Assembly (NCBI RefSeq): GCF_020544465.1
Contig: NZ_CP066126.1
Span: 620,001 to 684,000 of the forward strand
Reading direction: 5' to 3'
DNA from: Chromobacterium rhizoryzae
Lineage (GTDB): Bacteria; Pseudomonadota; Gammaproteobacteria; Burkholderiales; Chromobacteriaceae
Length of the DNA: 64,000 nucleotides
Part shown: positions 8,689-15,076 of the stretch, one piece after another
Layout: each line of letters opens with the position of its first letter
Position numbering within the stretch: position 1 is the first letter of the stretch
The notes under the pieces: model-generated
Seen by the model: the letters and a program-made list of their open reading frames with translations, nothing else
Told to the model about the DNA's origin: nothing
The model's database searches: none
Made by a program: the position numbers and the translations under genes

Positions 8689-9417
8689 GTGGCTAAGCGG
8701 CTGCTTTTTACCCTCTTATTGCTGGGGGGCGCGCCAAGCTGCTTGGCGGAGCAGCTTCTATCCCTGCAGTATCGGGACAAACCGCCCTACAGCTATAGCC
8801 AAAATGGAAAACCGGCCGGTTTTTTATTGGAGCGGACCATTGAAATTTTACACCGCGCGGCCGTGCCGGCGGAGTTTGAAGAAGTGCCTGCCAAACGCAT
8901 TCTCAGTAATATTCAAGCCAATAAGAAATTGATTTGCTCTCCAGGCTGGTATAAAACCCCTGAGCGCGAGGCCTTTGCCTTGTTTTCCTCGGCCATTCAC
9001 CAAGACAAGCCGCACCTGATATTGGCGAACGTCAAATCCGCGAAAAACATCCAGAAATTGGGCACGTTAAAAGCGCTGTTCGCCAGCCATGAATTCAAGC
9101 TTGGCAAAGTTTCCGGCGTGTCTTACGGCACAGAATTGGATGCGATGATTGATCATGCCGCCGCCGCCGTGATGGATTCGACGGTGACACCGGGCGAACT
9201 GGCTCAAATGATCGTCTCTCAGCGTGCCGACTATATGCTGATCGATGTCGAGGATTACAAATTTCTGCTGCAGAAAAAAGAAATCGATTCAACAAAGTTG
9301 ACGATATTGACATTCAAGGACATTCCCGAGGGGCTTAAGCGCTACATTATGTGCAGCAAGCAGGCCAGTCCCGAGCTGATGCAGCGGATTGATCAATCCA
9401 TACACCTCCCTCCCTGA
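8689..9417 (+). CDS. periplasmic solute-binding-like protein (SBP_bac_3 type)
   Basis: A protein of 242 residues if the GTG at 8689 is used. GGAGGA at 8680-8685 and a signal peptide beginning directly after it (AKRLLFTLLLLGG, cleavage near CLAEQ) favour this over the ATG at 8620. The mature part shows YRDKPPYSYSQNGKPAGFLLE, like the N-terminal lobe of amino-acid binding proteins, and YFL-type hydrophobic blocks later. No permease or ATPase is adjacent, so it may be a sensor-like or orphan binding protein. The gene is richer in A+T than its neighbours. Ligand unknown. Confidence 0.75.
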   Translation: MAKRLLFTLLLLGGAPSCLAEQLLSLQYRDKPPYSYSQNGKPAGFLLERTIEILHRAAVPAEFEEVPAKRILSNIQANKKLICSPGWYKTPEREAFALFSSAIHQDKPHLILANVKSAKNIQKLGTLKALFASHEFKLGKVSGVSYGTELDAMIDHAAAAVMDSTVTPGELAQMIVSQRADYMLIDVEDYKFLLQKKEIDSTKLTILTFKDIPEGLKRYIMCSKQASPELMQRIDQSIHLPP

Positions 9418-9740
9418 TCCTGCCTGCGGCTATCCCGCGCGCGCTGTTTCCTGCCGGCGTCCTCCCTTGACGGTCTTCACCAGCCTGTTTAGGCTTGGTC
9501 CCGCGTCGTGCCCAATCACACGGCGCAGGGTTTGCAGGCCCATCATTTAACTCTCCCGCAGACACAACGGTCCGCTTTGGCGCCGTTACGTCTGCTGCCA
9601 CGCCGTACCCATTCGGGGCGGGCCGTGGCAGGGAGCCTTCGGGCTGCCGGTTTTGGTAGAGTTAGCCGGTCCTGCAACCTTGTCACGTGCCTGCCTCAGC
9701 CTCGTCTGAGCAGGTTTCCAAAGCTGACATGGAGACCGTG
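9418..9740 (+). other. gene-free stretch with three strong hairpins (candidate structured RNA leader)
   Basis: No convincing gene. Hairpin 1: GCAGAC (9558-9563) with GTCTGC (9590-9595), enclosing AACGG/CCGTT (9566-9570, 9583-9587). Hairpin 2: GCAGG (9628-9632) with CCTGC (9671-9675), enclosing AGCC-TTCG-GGCT (9634-9645) and CCGG/CCGG (9647-9650, 9666-9669). Hairpin 3: CTCAG (9695-9699) with CTGAG (9706-9710), extended by CCTG/CAGG around a bulged base. The last hairpin ends 26 bases before the start codon at 9741. It could be a regulatory leader of the next two genes or a small RNA. I could not match it to a riboswitch class I know. Confidence 0.45.
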
Positions 9741-10121
9741 ATGACCTTTTCCACCTTTCCCCCCGCGATGCCCCCTCCCGCCTGTTCCCATGGCGCAGGA
9801 GAACGCCCCGAGCCCGCCGCCGCGCCGGTGATGGAGCAACTGCGTTCCTGCGCTCAGCGCTTGCCCGCCGCCGCCGGCAATGTGCTGCTGCTGGGTGAGC
9901 TGGGCCGCCAATTGAACGATTGCTATATCGAGCTGGACTCCGCCCTGTTGAGCGGGGTGATGGATATGCGCGCCGCCCATACCGGGCTGTTGGCGCTGCT
10001 GACCTTGCTGGAACGTCGCGACGAGCCTTTGTTGTTCAGCAGCGAGGAGGCGCTGGCCTTGCTGGAGCCGATACAGCAGCGTTTGCAACGCGGTCTGGAA
10101 CACGTCAACGGCGTGTTGTGA
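9741..10121 (+). CDS. small conserved-type protein of unknown function (possibly DUF1484)
   Basis: A 126-residue protein. The start at 9741 follows GGAG at 9731-9734. After a proline-rich N-terminus (about 35 residues) it is predicted to be almost all alpha-helical, with leucine-rich helices such as NVLLLGELGRQLNDCYIELD and GLLALLTLLERRDEP. There is no signal peptide or membrane segment, so it is probably cytoplasmic. From memory it resembles DUF1484 proteins of Chromobacterium, Ralstonia and Burkholderia, but I cannot confirm that. It lies 24 bases ahead of another small unknown gene and behind a hairpin-rich leader. Function not known. Confidence 0.65.
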   Translation: MTFSTFPPAMPPPACSHGAGERPEPAAAPVMEQLRSCAQRLPAAAGNVLLLGELGRQLNDCYIELDSALLSGVMDMRAAHTGLLALLTLLERRDEPLLFSSEEALALLEPIQQRLQRGLEHVNGVL

Positions 10122-10145
10122 CGCTTGGACAGGGAGGGCATGGCC

Positions 10146-10535
10146 ATGATGAAGCTGCTGATCCAACACAATGAGGCGCTCAAAGGCGCGGCGCGTTTAA
10201 TCGTCGATTACGAGATGCGCTTGGGGGTGATTGCGCTGAAGGACAGCAACCCGCTCCATCCGGACAACACCGCGGCGGTTCAGCGGCAGATCAAGCGGGC
10301 GCTGGCGGACTTTTATTATTGGAGCCGGTGGCAGGGCGAGCACGAACCGGCCCGCGCCGCCTTATTGGCGATGTGGGCGTCCGGGAAATGGAGCAGCCGC
10401 GATCTCTGCGCGCAGCGATGTTATCTCTTGGCGGGCTTCCGCAACGTAACTACCGCCCGTCTGGCGCTGGTGGGCGCGCCGATACCGGACCCTGACGCCG
10501 TCCAACGCCAACGCGCCGCCTGGGAAACGCCGTAG
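10146..10535 (+). CDS. hypothetical protein
   Basis: About 129 residues. Candidate ATG codons lie at 10140, 10146 and 10149; GGAGG at 10133-10137 best fits 10146. The protein is mostly helical with tryptophans in the middle (YYWSRWQGEHEP, MWASGKWSSRDLC), no signal peptide and no membrane segment. I do not recognise a family. It closely follows the helical protein at 9741-10121 on the same strand, so the two are probably cotranscribed. Codon use looks like the rest of the chromosome. Confidence 0.6.
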   Translation: MMKLLIQHNEALKGAARLIVDYEMRLGVIALKDSNPLHPDNTAAVQRQIKRALADFYYWSRWQGEHEPARAALLAMWASGKWSSRDLCAQRCYLLAGFRNVTTARLALVGAPIPDPDAVQRQRAAWETP

Positions 10536-10645
10536 CCGGCTATCCGGCGGCCTGTGGCGTCGCACCCGTTTCCGCGTGGGTATCGCTGCGCTCCACCCAC
10601 CCTACGGTTGGGGCCGCGTTGGGTTGGGGGACGCCATTAGAACGT

Positions 10646-10669
10646 GTTCACGCCCTTGCGGGCGTGAAC
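10646..10669. terminator. perfect 10-bp hairpin between convergent genes
   Basis: GTTCACGCCC (10646-10655) pairs perfectly with GGGCGTGAAC (10660-10669) around a 4-base loop. It lies just beyond the stop codon of cynS on the minus strand and after the hypothetical gene on the plus strand. It has no long T-run on either side, so terminator function is an inference. Confidence 0.45.
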
Positions 10670-10675
10670 GGGTGC

Positions 10676-11146
10676 TTAATAGGGCTTATTGGGCAGGAAC
10701 TTGCCGTCCAGGGTGATCACCGCGCGCTCGCCGCCGTCCGGGTCTTCCACTTTGCGGATGTCCAGCTTGAAGTTGATGGCGCTGATGATGCCGTCGCCAA
10801 ACTTCTCGTGCACCAAGGCCTTCAACGTGGTGCCGTAGATCTGGATCATTTCATAGAAGCGGTAAATGGTGGGGTCGGTGGGAATGCCGCCGGGAATGCT
10901 GCCGCGCAGCGGAATGGTTTGCAGCTGCAGAGCGTCCGCGGCGTTCAGGCCCAGCCGTTCGCAGACCAGCTCCGCCGCGAGCTTGGACAGCGCGTGCTGG
11001 CCCAGCACGGCGGCGGTGACATAGGCCAGACTGAGGCCGGTGCCGGCGGCCAACTGCTCCCAGCTCAGGTCTTTCAAGGCCTTGGCGGCCAGGGCGCGGG
11101 CGGTCAATTCCAGGCGGGGGTCTTGGTGGATATTGGCGTGTTGCAT
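10676..11146 (-). CDS. cynS: cyanase (cyanate hydratase)
   Basis: A 156-residue enzyme, the same length as E. coli CynS. It converts cyanate and bicarbonate to carbamate, which breaks down to ammonia and CO2. The catalytic residues Arg96, Glu99 and Ser122 are all in place within PTIYRFYEM and GDGIISAINF. The N-terminal helical DNA-binding-like fold and the C-terminal block ALVHEKFGDGI are conserved. It is the second gene of a cynT-cynS pair, 39 bases after cynT, so bicarbonate supply and cyanate breakdown are coupled. The divergent regulator CynR lies beyond cynT. Confidence 0.98.
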   Translation of the reverse strand: MQHANIHQDPRLELTARALAAKALKDLSWEQLAAGTGLSLAYVTAAVLGQHALSKLAAELVCERLGLNAADALQLQTIPLRGSIPGGIPTDPTIYRFYEMIQIYGTTLKALVHEKFGDGIISAINFKLDIRKVEDPDGGERAVITLDGKFLPNKPY

Positions 11147-11185
11147 GGTGTGGTCCTTTCTTCAGGTTTGCGGGAGGCACCGGTT

Positions 11186-11821
11186 TCAGGCGGCGCGGGT
11201 CAGCGGAAAATCCGCTAGGGAAACGAAGCGCTGGCTGGCGTGGTCCAGGGCCAGGACGGCGCCGGTTTCAATGTCGTAGACCCAGCCGTGCAGGGTCAGC
11301 CGGCCCTGGCGCATCGCCAGCGCCACCGAGGGATGGGTCTTGAGGTTGGCCAGCTGCGCGACGACGTTTTCCTTGACCATGTCGTCCAGCCGCTGGCGGG
11401 CGTCGTCGTGATGGCGCGCCGCGTTCACCACTTTGGCGGAGTCGGCGTGGCGCAGCCAGCCGGCCACCGCTGGCAGATGGTCCAGGCAGCGGCCGTTGGC
11501 GATCGCCGTCATCGCGCCGCAGTCGGAATGGCCGCAGACCACGATGTCGGCGACGCCCAGCGCCGCCACCGCGTACTCCACGGAGGCGGTGACGCCGCCC
11601 GGTTCCGGCCCGTAGCTGGGGACGATGTTGCCGGCGTTGCGGATCACGAACAGCTCGCCGGGCTCTTGCTGAGTCAGCAGCTCCGGCACCACGCGGCTGT
11701 CCGAGCAGGTGATGAACAGCGCGCCGGGGGCCTGGCTGTCGGCCAGTTGGCGAAACAGCGCCGAACGCTGGGGGTAGGCTTCCTGTTGGAATTTCAGAAA
11801 ACCGTCGATGAGGGCTTGCAT
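11186..11821 (-). CDS. cynT: beta-class carbonic anhydrase of the cyanate operon
   Basis: A 211-residue zinc enzyme that interconverts CO2 and bicarbonate and so prevents bicarbonate depletion during cyanate breakdown. Zinc and catalytic residues are Cys39, Asp41 and Arg43 (CSDSR), His98 and Cys101 (GHSDCG), at the positions known from E. coli CynT. The start at 11821 is chosen because AAGGAG precedes it and the N-terminus (MQALIDGFLKFQQ) then aligns with CynT; an in-frame ATG 11 codons upstream is less likely. It is the first gene of cynTS. Confidence 0.96.
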   Translation of the reverse strand: MQALIDGFLKFQQEAYPQRSALFRQLADSQAPGALFITCSDSRVVPELLTQQEPGELFVIRNAGNIVPSYGPEPGGVTASVEYAVAALGVADIVVCGHSDCGAMTAIANGRCLDHLPAVAGWLRHADSAKVVNAARHHDDARQRLDDMVKENVVAQLANLKTHPSVALAMRQGRLTLHGWVYDIETGAVLALDHASQRFVSLADFPLTRAA

Positions 11822-11930
11822 GGCTTGCTCCTTGGCGGGGAAGGGATGCGCCAAGGATGAAGCTTTTTCATCATAGGGTCCAAGACCGATATAGAATGAT
11901 TTCCATAATTATTTCCTATAGTTTGGACGC
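11822..11930. promoter_or_regulatory. divergent cynR-cynTS control region
   Basis: A 109-base gap between the divergent cynT and cynR genes. It is clearly AT-rich against a GC-rich background. It contains two direct ATTTCC motifs (11899-11904 and 11911-11916) inside an AT-rich palindromic stretch. LysR-family regulators such as CynR bind T-N11-A sites in regions of this type, so this is the likely operator and double promoter. The precise site is not defined by sequence alone. Confidence 0.6.
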
Positions 11931-12833
11931 ATGATTCTTCGACATATCCGTTATCTGCAAGCGGTGGCCGAACACGGCAATTTCACCCGGGCGGCGGAGG
12001 CGCTGCATGTGTCGCAGCCCACGCTGTCGCAGCAGATCAAGCAATTGGAAGAGACGGTGGGCGCGCAGTTGCTGGACCGCAGCGGGCGGACGGTGCGGCC
12101 CACCGACGCCGGGGCCGCCTATCTGGAATACGCGCGCCGCGCGCTGCGCGAGCTGGAGGCGGCGCAGCGGGCCACCCGGGACGTGGGCGATCTGTCGCGC
12201 GGCAGCTTGCGGCTGGCGATGACGCCGACCTTCGCCAGTTATCTGCTGGGGCCGCTGGCGGCGCGGCTGCGCCGGCTCTATCCGGGCATAGAGCTATGCG
12301 TGCGCGAGGCGACGCTGGACGCGATCGAGCTGGCCTTGCTGGAGGACGAGATCGATGTCGGGATCGCTTTCGATCAGGCGCGCTCGGCGGAGATAGACGC
12401 GCGGCCCTTGTTTCGGGAAACCCTGGCCGTGGTGGTGGGCGACGGCCATCCGTGGCGTCGGGCGGGGGCGATAGGCGCGGAAGCGCTGGCGCAGGCGCCC
12501 TTGGCGCTGTTGAGCGCGGACTTCGCCACCCGCGGCCATATCGATCGTTACTTCCTGGCGCTGGGTCTGAAGCCGCGGATCGCGGTCCAGGCCAACAGCA
12601 TCAGTGCGGTGATGGAAATCGTCCGCCACGGCGATTGCGCCACCATTTTGCCGCGAGCGATCACGCGGCAGCATCCGGCGCTGAGCGCGGTGGGCTTGAG
12701 CACGCCCTTGCCGGCGCGCACGGCGGCGGCGCTGACGCGCAAAGACGCGTATCGCAGCGCCGCGGCGCGCGCGCTGATGCCTTTGCTGGATGTCTTGGGG
12801 GAGGAGTTGGGAGCGGAGGACGATAGGGAATAA
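11931..12833 (+). CDS. cynR: LysR-family regulator of the cyanate operon
   Basis: A 300-residue LysR protein. The N-terminal helix-turn-helix (FTRAAEALHVSQPTLSQQIKQLE, here in pieces) and the effector domain (TPTFASYLLGPL, VGIAFDQARS, QANSISAVMEIVR) match E. coli CynR closely. CynR activates cynTS in response to cyanate and represses itself. The divergent position next to cynTS supports the assignment. The start at 11931 gives MILRHIRYL, which aligns with the E. coli start. Confidence 0.93.
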   Translation: MILRHIRYLQAVAEHGNFTRAAEALHVSQPTLSQQIKQLEETVGAQLLDRSGRTVRPTDAGAAYLEYARRALRELEAAQRATRDVGDLSRGSLRLAMTPTFASYLLGPLAARLRRLYPGIELCVREATLDAIELALLEDEIDVGIAFDQARSAEIDARPLFRETLAVVVGDGHPWRRAGAIGAEALAQAPLALLSADFATRGHIDRYFLALGLKPRIAVQANSISAVMEIVRHGDCATILPRAITRQHPALSAVGLSTPLPARTAAALTRKDAYRSAAARALMPLLDVLGEELGAEDDRE

Positions 12834-12841
12834 GACGACGC

Positions 12842-12885
12842 AGGCGGCGCAAGGCCGCCCGCTGCGGGGCCGACGGAGCGGCCCC
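12842..12885. terminator. two GC-rich hairpins between convergent cynR and permease
   Basis: A GGCGGC/GCCGCC hairpin begins near 12843 and a perfect 7-bp hairpin, GGGGCCG (12866-12872) with CGGCCCC (12879-12885), follows. Both lie in the 61-base gap between convergent stop codons. There is no clear T-run, so terminator function is likely from position but unproven. Confidence 0.4.
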
Positions 12886-12894
12886 CGGTAGGAT

Positions 12895-14532
12895 TTAGGC
12901 TTGCTGGCCGGCCAGCTTGCCGCGCGGCGCGCTCTCGGCGGCCGCCATATCGGCCACCGCGCCGGCGTCGTGCTCGGCGTCCAGATAGCGGGTGCGCCAG
13001 CCGCTGTTGACGCCCCAGTAGTAGAAGCCCAGCGAGATCACCGCCACCACCGCCATGTCGGGGCCGTAGGGCAAGAGGCCGATGCCGCCGAAGTCCCGGC
13101 TGCCGATATAGGACATGAGGGCCATCGTCGGCAGGTAGAGCACCATCCACAGCGCGCCTTTCAGCTCGCGGCCGAATTCCGGCCAGCCGGCGCGGGCCTG
13201 ATACCAGAAGTACACCGGCAAGGCGGCCACGATCAGGAAGATGATCTCGCCGGTCAGCGGCCAGCGCGCCCAGTACAGCACCAGGGACGCGCAGACGAAG
13301 GCGAAGGGCGCGATCACGCCGAGGCCGGCCAGGCGCAGCGGGCGCGGCAGGTCCGACGCGCAGCGGCGCAGCGAGGCCACGCTGATGGGGCCGGTCAGGT
13401 AGGAAATCACCGTGGCCACCGAGATCACCGCCGCCAGCGTGCCCCAGCCGCGGAAGAAGAACAGGAACACGAAGGAGATCGCCAGGTTGAACCACATCGC
13501 CGGACGCGGGATCTGGTACAGCGGGTGGATGCGGCCGAAGATCTCCGGCATGGTGCCGTTGCGCTGCATGCCGTAAATCATGCGCGAGGTGGTGGCCATA
13601 TAGGTGGCGCCGGTGCCGCTGGGGCTGACGAAGGCGTCGAAGTACAGCAGCAGCATCAGCCAGTTCAGGCCCAGCGCCATCGCCAGTTGGGCGAAGGGGG
13701 AGCTGAAGTTCAGACCCTGCCAGCCGTGGGCCAGGTCCGCCGGCGACAGCGCGCCGATGAAGGCCACTTGCAGCGCCACATAGATCACCGCCGCCAGCAG
13801 GATGGAGCCCACCACGCCGAAGGGCACGCTCTTGCCCGGGTTGCGGGCCTCGCCGGCCAGGTTGATCGGGCTTTGGAAGCCGTTGAAGCTGAACACGATG
13901 CCGCTGGTGGCCACCGCCGTCATCACGCTGGCCCAGCCAAAGGGCGCGAAGCCGCCCGGGGTGTTCCCGCCCAGATTGCCGGGATGGAAGCCGCTGTAGA
14001 TCAGCGCGCCCACGGTCAGCGCCGGCACGATCACCTTGAAGATGGTGATGGCGCTATTGGCCTTGGCGAACAGGCGCACGCCCCAGTAGTTGAGCATGAA
14101 GTAGACGATGACCAGCAGCGCGGACAGCATCAGGCCGGGCGGGGTCAGTTCGCCGTTGGAGAACAGCTGCTGGGCCCAGGGATACGGCCAGGAGCTCATG
14201 TATTGCACCGAGGCCTCGGCCTCGATCGGGATCACCGAGACAATGGCGATCCAGTTGGCCCAGCCGGCGATGAAGCCGAGCAGGGAGCCGTGGGAGTAAC
14301 GGGCGTAACGCACCATGCCGCCGCTTTCCGGGAACATGGCGCCCAGTTCCGCGTAGCTCAGCGCGATGGAGAGAATGATCACCATGCCGACTATCCAGGC
14401 GACGATGGCGGCCGGGCCGGCGATCTGGGCGGCGTGGGCGGCGCCGAACAGCCAGCCGGAACCGATGATGGAGCCCAGACCGGTCAGCATCAGGGCGATG
14501 GGGCCGATATGGCGGGAGTGTTGCTGTGTCAA
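12895..14532 (-). CDS. APC-family amino acid permease
   Basis: A 545-residue inner-membrane protein with about 12-14 predicted membrane segments. The N-terminal part carries the APC signature: IGPIALMLTGLGSIIGSGW in the first segment, followed by GPAAIVAWIVGM and SYAELGAMFPESGG. These proteins are proton- or sodium-driven amino acid carriers; members close to aspartate-type symporters have a similar length. The substrate cannot be read from sequence. It is transcribed alone. The 544-base stretch upstream holds a repeat element and a strongly foldable region, suggesting regulation at the RNA level. Confidence 0.88.
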   Translation of the reverse strand: MTQQHSRHIGPIALMLTGLGSIIGSGWLFGAAHAAQIAGPAAIVAWIVGMVIILSIALSYAELGAMFPESGGMVRYARYSHGSLLGFIAGWANWIAIVSVIPIEAEASVQYMSSWPYPWAQQLFSNGELTPPGLMLSALLVIVYFMLNYWGVRLFAKANSAITIFKVIVPALTVGALIYSGFHPGNLGGNTPGGFAPFGWASVMTAVATSGIVFSFNGFQSPINLAGEARNPGKSVPFGVVGSILLAAVIYVALQVAFIGALSPADLAHGWQGLNFSSPFAQLAMALGLNWLMLLLYFDAFVSPSGTGATYMATTSRMIYGMQRNGTMPEIFGRIHPLYQIPRPAMWFNLAISFVFLFFFRGWGTLAAVISVATVISYLTGPISVASLRRCASDLPRPLRLAGLGVIAPFAFVCASLVLYWARWPLTGEIIFLIVAALPVYFWYQARAGWPEFGRELKGALWMVLYLPTMALMSYIGSRDFGGIGLLPYGPDMAVVAVISLGFYYWGVNSGWRTRYLDAEHDAGAVADMAAAESAPRGKLAGQQA

Positions 14533-14548
14533 AGGTATCTCCTGTCAA

Positions 14549-14670
14549 AAGAACCTGCTGACGATCCGCTGCGCGTCGTGAGGCGTCACACGGCGAGTAC
14601 CGCTTCAGAATGCTGAAGCCGCTTTCGCCCTGTCCCGCCCTGGCTCGCGAGATCGTAAACAGCTTCTGAA
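14549..14670. repeat. short intergenic inverted-repeat element, family A, copy 1
   Basis: A stretch of about 120 bases with related ends: GAACCTGCTGACGATCC at the left and GATCGTAAACAGCTTCT at the right, which are imperfect inverted repeats. The left 28 bases match those of the copy at 22492-22634 at 25 positions, and both share CTCGCGAGATCGT near the right end. No coding capacity is evident. It lies in the leader of the APC permease gene. It behaves like a non-autonomous miniature element or a palindromic chromosomal repeat. Confidence 0.7.
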
Positions 14671-14719
14671 AACCCGACGGTCCGGCGGAGTCAGCTCCGG
14701 ACGCGGCGGGCAAGCGATG

Positions 14720-14831
14720 GGGACAAGTTCCGGCCACGGCGCGGCGGCTCCGCCGTCCTTGTGCGGACGGGAGCGGGGCGGTGTCGGTGCGCTGGAGACG
14801 CCGGCGCGGAGGGCGTCGGCGAGCTTGTCCC
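14720..14831 (-). other. highly structured leader of the APC permease gene
   Basis: In the transcript of the permease gene (minus strand), GGGACAAG (complement of 14824-14831) can pair with CTTGTCCC (complement of 14720-14727), closing a region of about 110 bases. Inside are a GACGCC/GGCGTC hairpin (14797-14817) and CGTCC-GGACG (14754-14769), with a competing GGCG/CGCC hairpin (14743-14754). Closing stem, branched interior and competing stems are what one expects of a riboswitch or attenuator. I could not match it to a known class. The rest of the 14533-15076 gap holds the repeat at 14549-14670, a small CTCTT/AAGAG hairpin near 14860 and AT-rich promoter-like sequence. Confidence 0.4.
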
Positions 14832-15036
14832 GGGTGCCGGGTGGGCCCGGTCTGATGTGCTCTTTTATAAGAGGGGGCTAATCTACCTTTGCTTTTCATT
14901 ACAGTATGTAACGAAATGTACTCGCTAGCTTATTTCAAACATGACAAAAGATTGAAAATGGCGAGTCAAAGGGCGATCTATTGCGCGCTTAGGCCAATGG
15001 CAAGCGTTTGCCTTGAATAAATGCTCTATGTTTGAT

Positions 15037-15068
15037 CCGGCGGCAATTTCCTGCCTAATTGCCGCCGG
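15037..15068. terminator. perfect 12-bp hairpin after the chemoreceptor gene
   Basis: CCGGCGGCAATT (15037-15048) pairs with AATTGCCGCCGG (15057-15068) around an 8-base loop. It lies 8 bases beyond the stop codon of the minus-strand chemoreceptor gene. There is no T-run, but a stem this long in this position most likely ends transcription or protects the mRNA end. Confidence 0.6.
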
Positions 15069-15076
15069 CGCGGCGG

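Noticed and set aside
9558..9714. Possible known riboswitch (c-di-GMP, TPP, cobalamin, SAH).
   Set aside because: The conserved sequence blocks of those classes are missing; only the stems are clear, so I list it as an unassigned structure.
12901..14616. A 571-codon open frame antisense to the APC permease gene.
   Set aside because: It is a by-product of GC-rich codon bias. The translation is low in complexity and rich in Gln, His and Arg, while the opposite strand has clear APC motifs.
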